A DNA stretch of 41,025 bases from Acidobacteriota bacterium (GTDB taxonomy: Bacteria > Acidobacteriota > JAAYUB01): assembly GCA_016935015.1 (NCBI GenBank), contig JAFGRT010000135.1, positions 1-41,025 on the forward strand, written 5' to 3'. A program made the translations under genes and the position numbers. This document shows, in pieces, positions 36,116-41,025 of the stretch. Numbering within the stretch: position 1 is the first letter of the stretch; each line of letters starts with the position of its first letter. The notes below the pieces were generated by a model that saw nothing but the letters and a program-made list of their open reading frames with translations, had not been told where the DNA came from and ran no database searches.

Positions 36116-36313
36116 ATGGATTGCGACAACAAATCCCGCAACGATACCTTTTGCAATTGCACCTATCCCGGTTGTCCCAAACACGGCGTCTGCTGTGAAT
36201 GCGTCGCCTATCACCGCTCGCGGGGTGAACTGCCGGCCTGCTATTTCACCGACGAACAGGAAAAGACCTGGGATCGTTCCATCGCCTACTTCGTCCGGTG
36301 TCATTCACGCTGA
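36116..36313 (+). CDS. DUF6485 Cys-rich small protein
   Basis: A 65-residue protein of unknown function. It has a compact Cys pattern, [18 protein letters not shown] then LPACYF and a final RCHSR, eight Cys in all, consistent with a metal or Fe-S site. The same CxCxYxxCxxHGxCCxCxxYH signature is seen in the family called DUF6485. GGGGAGG precedes the ATG at 36116. It stands alone between the aldo/keto reductase and the convergent peptidase. Confidence 0.85.
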   Translation: MDCDNKSRNDTFCNCTYPGCPKHGVCCECVAYHRSRGELPACYFTDEQEKTWDRSIAYFVRCHSR

Positions 36314-36347
36314 GCACTGCCCCTCCGTTGCGTTCGCCTGTTGGTTG

Positions 36348-36368
36348 AGCAGGCACCCCCACCCTGCT
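36348..36368. terminator. Hairpin after the DUF6485 gene
   Basis: AGCAGG (36348-36353) and CCTGCT (36363-36368) form a perfect 6-bp stem with a 9-base loop, in the 162-base gap between convergent genes. Further GC-rich complementary runs follow (CCGCCAGGCGG). No T-tract is present. Confidence 0.35.
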
Positions 36369-36475
36369 GCCGCCAGGCGGACATGCCCGCCGTGGCCCCT
36401 CCGGTGCCCCCCCCACCCGTGTTAGGCAGGGACCATCGATGAATCCCCGCCAGAAACAGCCGCTCCGGGGCCCCC

Positions 36476-39400
36476 TCAGGGCTGATTCAGCATGGCGATG
36501 AGTTCGGCCAAATCCACGCTGTCTGCCTGGCCGTTGCCGTTGCAATCGCCGTTCCAGGTGCAGATATCCCCGGCTGCCACATTGCCGGCCAGATATCCCG
36601 CCAGCAGGATCAGATCCTGGGCGTCCACCACGGCGTCTTTGTTGACGTCCCCCGCCCGGCCGCGGGAAAACGTCCAGTCCACGCCGGCATTGGCCCAGTC
36701 TGAATTGAGCAGTGCGGACCCATCACCCACCGCCCGGACGTTCCACTCGTATTGCGCGCCGAACAGGCAGCCGCTCAAGGTCCAGGTGGTGCCGTCGGCG
36801 GCGATGGTCTCATAGGAATAGTCGGGGGCTCCCGTCAACCGGTAGCGGACCTCGTAGCCCAACTCGTTGGGACTGGTGTTGGTGTCCGTCCAGTCGATCT
36901 GGATGTCGGGCGGCAGGTTGCCAGCTCCGGCGGACGGGGAGGAGAGCAGTGGCGGCAGCAGTGTGGGCAACGCGTAAGTCATGAAACTCCAGTCAGTTTC
37001 TGCATTGGCCCACGGGGAATCCGCGGCGGTGGCGCCGTCACCCGTCGCCCGAACGTTCCAGACATACTCCGTGCCGTTCTCCAGCCCGTCCAGCAGAGCC
37101 GACACCGCATCGGCTCCGGCCAGCATGGTGCTGTAATCGGGATCCGTTGCCCGCTTGTACCGGATTTCAAACCCGGTTTCATTGGGCGAGCTGTTGGCGT
37201 CGACCCACTCCAGCAGCAGGGATGTGGACTGATCCGTCGCGCCATTCACCGGCGTCGTCAAGGTGGGTGGCAGCAGCGCCGTAATCTCGGCCAGCAGATG
37301 ATCCAGGATGGCCTGCATCAGGGCGTGTCGGTCCGCCTCGGCGACGATGTTTTCGAAGGGGAACGCCGTAAATGCGGATCGGACGGCGCTGTCCGTCGAA
37401 TAGACACCCCCGATGTCCGCTGTACCGGTGACGCCGAACAGCGGCGCGGCGGCGTCGGTGGGAATGACCAGATCGAAATAGGACGACATGGGCGTGATCT
37501 GGTTCAGATCGGCCGACAATCCCGACCATTCGCCCAGGCCTTCCACGGCCGAATAGTCACTCACATCGCTATCGTACCAGTCGACACCGAGGTAGTCCCG
37601 CAGAAACGAGCCGGGTGCGCTGTTCCCCGCGCTTCCACCCACCAGGCTGTAGATGTAGTCCTGGGAAGAGAAATAGAGGGTGCCGCCGGAATCCAGGTAA
37701 TCGCGCAGTGCCGTCTCCTCGACGCCGGTCATCGTACTGCCGCTGTTGAAGTCGTCACCCGTGGTCCAGACGATGGCGCGGTACTGGGTCAAAAGATCCA
37801 GGGTGACCGGATTGGAACTGGTGCGCAGGAATACATCATGGGTGTAACCGGCCGCCGTGACGGACGGCGTGATATAGCCCGAGAAATCGGATCCGGAGTC
37901 GCCGTTGACGACCAGTACCTCGTCGCCGTCGGTGGCGAACTCCCAATCCACCACCGCGCCCCATGGGGAATCAACGGTGAAATTTTGATCACCCGTGGCC
38001 CTGACATTCCAGCAGTATTGTGTCAGACCGAGCAACGCGGGCAAGTCGGCCGTGAGGGTTCCCGCCGGCAGGGCCAGATACTGGTACTGGGCGTCATTGC
38101 GGCGCCGGTAGCGGATTTCCATGCCCGCTTCCTCGGGCGACGTATTGGTATCCAGCCAGGTCAGCGTGACGGACAGCGGGTCCAGCCCCGTCTGCCCCGG
38201 GGTCGGCGTCTGCAGTGCCGGCGGCAGCAGTACGAGGGGGGTCAGGGTTGTGAACGTCGCCTCTTCGCCGTAGACTACTCCCCAGCCCGATTCCACCACT
38301 GCACGGTACACATACGGCGTCGACGGCTGTAATCCGCTGATATCCACCTGATAGGGGACATCGGCGATGTCCGCGCCGAGAGAGACCGCGGCAGTCTGCT
38401 GGGAGTATACGCCGGTTGCGGTACCGTATTCGAAATAACCGATAGCATTGCAGCCCTGTGGATTGCCCCGGCCGTGCAGCCGGGCGACGGTTCCACCCAC
38501 CTCCGTGGCCGGATCCGTCTGTGCCACCGGCATGTCGTCGCAGGGATCCCATTCCACTGTGATGGTCCCTTCGTAGGGCACCAGGTTGCGACCCGTCACG
38601 ACCACGTCCAGGGTAGTCGCCGCGGCGGGTGCCGGATTCAGGGTCATATCCACGGTACCGCCCGTGATGGTGCCCCGGCCCAACAGCACTCCGTTGTCAC
38701 TGACGGCCACCTGGGCCCCGTCAGCGGAACAGGTGACAATCACCTGATCGACACCCACCGGTAGGGTGGCGGTGTGGCTCACCACCAGCGCCGTCTGCGG
38801 ACCCAGCCGCAGCATCATCTCCGGATCGCCGAACCATTGGAAGAGGCGGAATTCGTAAAGGGTGTCTTCACTATCCCCTTCAAAGGTATACATGTAGTGC
38901 TTGGCGTACATCAGCGCCTCGGCCGGCCGCCAGGAGTGGGCATAGGAGTTGCCGCCGTCATCCGTGTCATAATCATTCCAGAACGAATCGTACAGGCCAT
39001 GGGTCAACAAGTCGTTATACCCTGAATAGCTGACTTCCGTCGCGGCGACGAGCCCCACCGCTCCAGCGCCGGCCAGGCGCTGAAACGCCTCGGCGAAACA
39101 GGGGCTGCCGTGATCGAACTTGCCGGTGAGGCAGTTGATGGAAAAAACTACCGGTGTCCGGCTCCCGTTGCTCAAATCGGCGTAGATGTTCGCAGTGGTG
39201 AACGGCGGCTCGCCCCAGCCGTCCTCGCCACCGTGGTCGCGGTGCTGCACCAAAGCCACACCGGCGTTGATGGCGTCGATGACGTCCTGGGTGGAAGTGG
39301 GCTTGTCGGTGAACAGGGCGGCATCCGCTGCGGGTACAGTGAAATCCGACGGATCCGGAAACTCTGGTCGGTGCGGATAGCTGTCGCTGCGATAATGATA

Positions 39401-40708
39401 CGGGTCACAACTCAGGCTGTCGGTGGTGGCGGCCGTATAAATGCCGGCGCCCACCGTATCGCGCATGAAATGCATGACATGGGTACCCGTCTCGAAAAAC
39501 CAGCGGTCGGCGTAGCAGTTGTAGTCGTTGTAGTCCTGCAAGTAGGCAGCCAGCAGGAAATCGTTGTACCAGTCGGCGGCGACGGGCGTCCGGTCATAGG
39601 CCAGGATCTTGTCCACCACGGTGGTGCACTGGGCTTCCGTTTCCACGCTGATCCGGCCCAGCACTACGTCCGGGAAATAATCGGTACCGTCCAGCAGCGT
39701 GTACGGCAGGTCCGACACGAACGCCCCGCCATAGGCATCGGGCGATACGGGGTAACCGGGTATCTGCGGCTGATCGCCCACCAGCAGCACATAGGTCAGG
39801 CTGGGCGTGGTGTCGTAAACACCTTGCAGGTAACTGAGGACATCGGCGGCGGCCGTCCCCGTGACACTGGTCGGGACGACATCGACCTCGTACCCCTTGC
39901 GACGCTTCCAGTCGGCCAGCGGTTCGATTTCCTCCAGAAAATCATCGGCCACAATGACCAGATATTCCACGGTGCCGCTTTTCTGATGGAGGTTCTTCAT
40001 GGACCGCTCGGGGATGCCGTTGAGCAGAAACGTGTCGAGGCAGCTGTCGAAAAAAGGATGCGCGCGGTCGCTCCCCCGGGCGCTTTTAATGGGATCCGCT
40101 TTCCCCTCGAAGGTGATGGCGAGCCGGAGCCGCTTCAAGGCGGTGATCTCCTGCTGCCCCGGATTGACCTGCAGCGGCTGCACCTGAAAGCCGATGACCC
40201 GGGTGCCCCGGATGACCCCGTCCAGTGTCAGGCGGGCCGGCGTGACAGGAAACGTTCGGTTTTTCGCATAGGTTTCCCTGTTCCAGACGAATTTCGGCTC
40301 GTGGGGGCCGCAATCCGGCTCCGGCGGCTGGTGCGGAAACACCTGCACCGCCTCCATGGCGACCACCGTCTCCAGCTCTATCAGCTGATAATTGAACTTC
40401 ATTCCGTGGGGCAGGTGCAACATGATGTGGCGAAACGGCAGTTCCGGCTCCCCGACATCCCCCCGACTGCCGCAACGGGGGATGGTCAGCTGGTGGAAAA
40501 TCTCGCCCTCCCGGGGGATGGGATGGGCATAGAAACCATAGATCGTCATGGTCACTTCCAGGCCGGTTGGCGTCTCCACGACATGCACATCCGGTGCCTG
40601 ACCGGGATACAGGCTGCCCAGGTCCACCCAACCGGCTTCCGAGTCACCCCGGACTCCCACAAAGCCCATCATCATCAGAGCAATCATCATGGCTGCAGTT
40701 CTCTTCAC
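36476..40708 (-). CDS. Secreted C25 (gingipain-family) peptidase with Fn3-like repeats and dockerin
   Basis: A 1410-residue exported cysteine peptidase. A signal peptide (1 to about 25) is followed by a propeptide-like part and the C25 catalytic region (about 270-640) with H492 in HRDHGGEDGWG and C526 in SINCLTGKFDHG, 34 residues apart as in gingipain R. Then come an Fn3-type domain (about 735-825), three related modules LPPxLxxPxxGxxx...WxDxNTSPxExGxEIRYR (from about 826, 1151 and 1251), and between the first two a VVNGDSGSDFSG domain of about 200 residues resembling a class I amidotransferase-like fold. A type I dockerin closes it (about 1352-1410: GDVNKDAVVDAQDL and GDCNGNGQADSVDLAEL). GTG 40708 is chosen because GAGGGAAG sits just before it; an ATG at 40765 would bury the signal peptide. 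Confidence 0.92.
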   Translation of the reverse strand: MKRTAAMMIALMMMGFVGVRGDSEAGWVDLGSLYPGQAPDVHVVETPTGLEVTMTIYGFYAHPIPREGEIFHQLTIPRCGSRGDVGEPELPFRHIMLHLPHGMKFNYQLIELETVVAMEAVQVFPHQPPEPDCGPHEPKFVWNRETYAKNRTFPVTPARLTLDGVIRGTRVIGFQVQPLQVNPGQQEITALKRLRLAITFEGKADPIKSARGSDRAHPFFDSCLDTFLLNGIPERSMKNLHQKSGTVEYLVIVADDFLEEIEPLADWKRRKGYEVDVVPTSVTGTAAADVLSYLQGVYDTTPSLTYVLLVGDQPQIPGYPVSPDAYGGAFVSDLPYTLLDGTDYFPDVVLGRISVETEAQCTTVVDKILAYDRTPVAADWYNDFLLAAYLQDYNDYNCYADRWFFETGTHVMHFMRDTVGAGIYTAATTDSLSCDPYHYRSDSYPHRPEFPDPSDFTVPAADAALFTDKPTSTQDVIDAINAGVALVQHRDHGGEDGWGEPPFTTANIYADLSNGSRTPVVFSINCLTGKFDHGSPCFAEAFQRLAGAGAVGLVAATEVSYSGYNDLLTHGLYDSFWNDYDTDDGGNSYAHSWRPAEALMYAKHYMYTFEGDSEDTLYEFRLFQWFGDPEMMLRLGPQTALVVSHTATLPVGVDQVIVTCSADGAQVAVSDNGVLLGRGTITGGTVDMTLNPAPAAATTLDVVVTGRNLVPYEGTITVEWDPCDDMPVAQTDPATEVGGTVARLHGRGNPQGCNAIGYFEYGTATGVYSQQTAAVSLGADIADVPYQVDISGLQPSTPYVYRAVVESGWGVVYGEEATFTTLTPLVLLPPALQTPTPGQTGLDPLSVTLTWLDTNTSPEEAGMEIRYRRRNDAQYQYLALPAGTLTADLPALLGLTQYCWNVRATGDQNFTVDSPWGAVVDWEFATDGDEVLVVNGDSGSDFSGYITPSVTAAGYTHDVFLRTSSNPVTLDLLTQYRAIVWTTGDDFNSGSTMTGVEETALRDYLDSGGTLYFSSQDYIYSLVGGSAGNSAPGSFLRDYLGVDWYDSDVSDYSAVEGLGEWSGLSADLNQITPMSSYFDLVIPTDAAAPLFGVTGTADIGGVYSTDSAVRSAFTAFPFENIVAEADRHALMQAILDHLLAEITALLPPTLTTPVNGATDQSTSLLLEWVDANSSPNETGFEIRYKRATDPDYSTMLAGADAVSALLDGLENGTEYVWNVRATGDGATAADSPWANAETDWSFMTYALPTLLPPLLSSPSAGAGNLPPDIQIDWTDTNTSPNELGYEVRYRLTGAPDYSYETIAADGTTWTLSGCLFGAQYEWNVRAVGDGSALLNSDWANAGVDWTFSRGRAGDVNKDAVVDAQDLILLAGYLAGNVAAGDICTWNGDCNGNGQADSVDLAELIAMLNQP

Positions 40709-41025
40709 GCTTCTTCCCTCACATGATATTTTTGGTATGAATACAAGCCGTCGCTCGACGTCCATCCCGAAGTCTATACACGTCGGCGCGCAAGCCCATT
40801 ACGCTCAACCTGTTCCGCAAAAAAATCCGGTGAAGGATCACAGGGAGAATGCACTCCGCACAGGGATTCTGTCCACGGTATATCGTCCATCCACGTCGTT
40901 TAGTCTGAATGAAAAGCGGATTATACCGGCAACGTCCAACGAAAACAACAGAATAGGCAAAAAAATATCTCCGTTCGTCCCGTAAACGGCCATGACGGCC
41001 GCCGGCTATCATCGGCACCCGTGGA
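40709..41025. other. 317-base leader region of the C25 gene and window edge
   Basis: No gene is seen. It holds a minus-strand promoter candidate at 40920-40948 and a predicted leader of about 200 bases for the peptidase gene. The last 40 bases are GC-rich (GACGGCCGCCGGC) with no clear start of another gene. Confidence 0.45.
40920..40948 (-). promoter_or_regulatory. Promoter candidate for the C25 peptidase
   Basis: On the minus strand TTGTTT (40948-40943), 17 bases, and a perfect TATAAT (40925-40920). The -35 matches only in TTG. Confidence 0.45.

Noticed and set aside
36314-36475. A small gene in the gap between the DUF6485 gene and the peptidase
   Set aside because: The gap has only GC-rich hairpin sequence; no start with ribosome site and sensible protein was found.
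36900-38200. Repeated blocks that might be a CRISPR or mobile repeat
   Set aside because: They are protein-level Fn3-like modules about 300 bases long with diverged DNA, not short identical repeats with spacers.
36752-40726. Two long plus-strand frames (526 and 538 codons) opposite the C25 peptidase
   Set aside because: The peptidase strand has catalytic motifs, signal peptide, repeats and dockerin. The opposite frames are GC-codon shadows without a ribosome site.

Overview
The window is bacterial chromosome from a diderm (Gram-negative-type) organism. The evidence is Kdo transferase (waaA), the lipid A kinase lpxK, a beta-barrel outer-membrane protein, a gyrase B of about 815 residues of the kind seen in LPS-bearing bacteria, and many vegetative promoters of TTGaca-N16-18-TAtaaT type. 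The sequence is GC-rich, with short intergenic gaps and mostly plus-strand operons. No taxonomic marker settles the lineage. Tat-exported ferredoxin-tailed aldo/keto reductases, dockerin-tailed C25 peptidases, DUF6485 proteins and orphan microcompartment vertex genes together suggest an uncultured-rich phylum such as Acidobacteriota, Aminicenantota or a relative. That placement is a guess.

Layout. At 236-7168 lie housekeeping genes: nadE, a membrane YkgJ-type Cys-cluster protein coupled to a DOT1-like methyltransferase, an outer-membrane barrel, htpG and a PPK2 polyphosphate kinase. At 7218-7888 two EutN/CcmL-type vertex genes are transcribed divergently around a long inverted repeat. A tRNA-Ala(CGC) follows. 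At 8456-13551 a membrane TPR-Ser/Thr kinase leads a run with YjbQ, a methyltransferase, a class II photolyase and an SRPBCC protein. At 13788-16260 waaA and lpxK converge on recF-gyrB (minus strand, 16257-19886), and the lpxK and gyrB stop codons overlap. Then come nikR and a panB-panC-DUF2520 operon.

The most unusual part is 23559-32673. Nine tightly packed plus-strand genes encode a PP2C phosphatase, an unknown helical protein, a SycD/YscG-like TPR protein, a FliA/WhiG-type sigma factor, a FliG-like protein, a FliH/SctL-like protein, an FHA-FHA-TM-TPR protein with SctD-like architecture, a secreted TPR protein and a tail-anchored double-FHA protein. It reads like the cytoplasmic switch/stator side of a type III or flagellar machine plus phospho-threonine signalling. 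No ATPase, export-gate, secretin, flagellin or rod gene is present in the window. The kinase at 8456 is a possible partner for the phosphatase and FHA proteins.

The right end holds a voltage-gated-type K+ channel with a zinc-ribbon tail, a GNAT protein, the Tat-exported aldo/keto reductase, a DUF6485 protein, and a 1410-residue secreted gingipain-family (C25) peptidase with Fn3-like repeats and a terminal dockerin. No insertion sequence, phage gene, CRISPR array or rRNA was seen. Family assignments were made by eye from motifs, without database searches.
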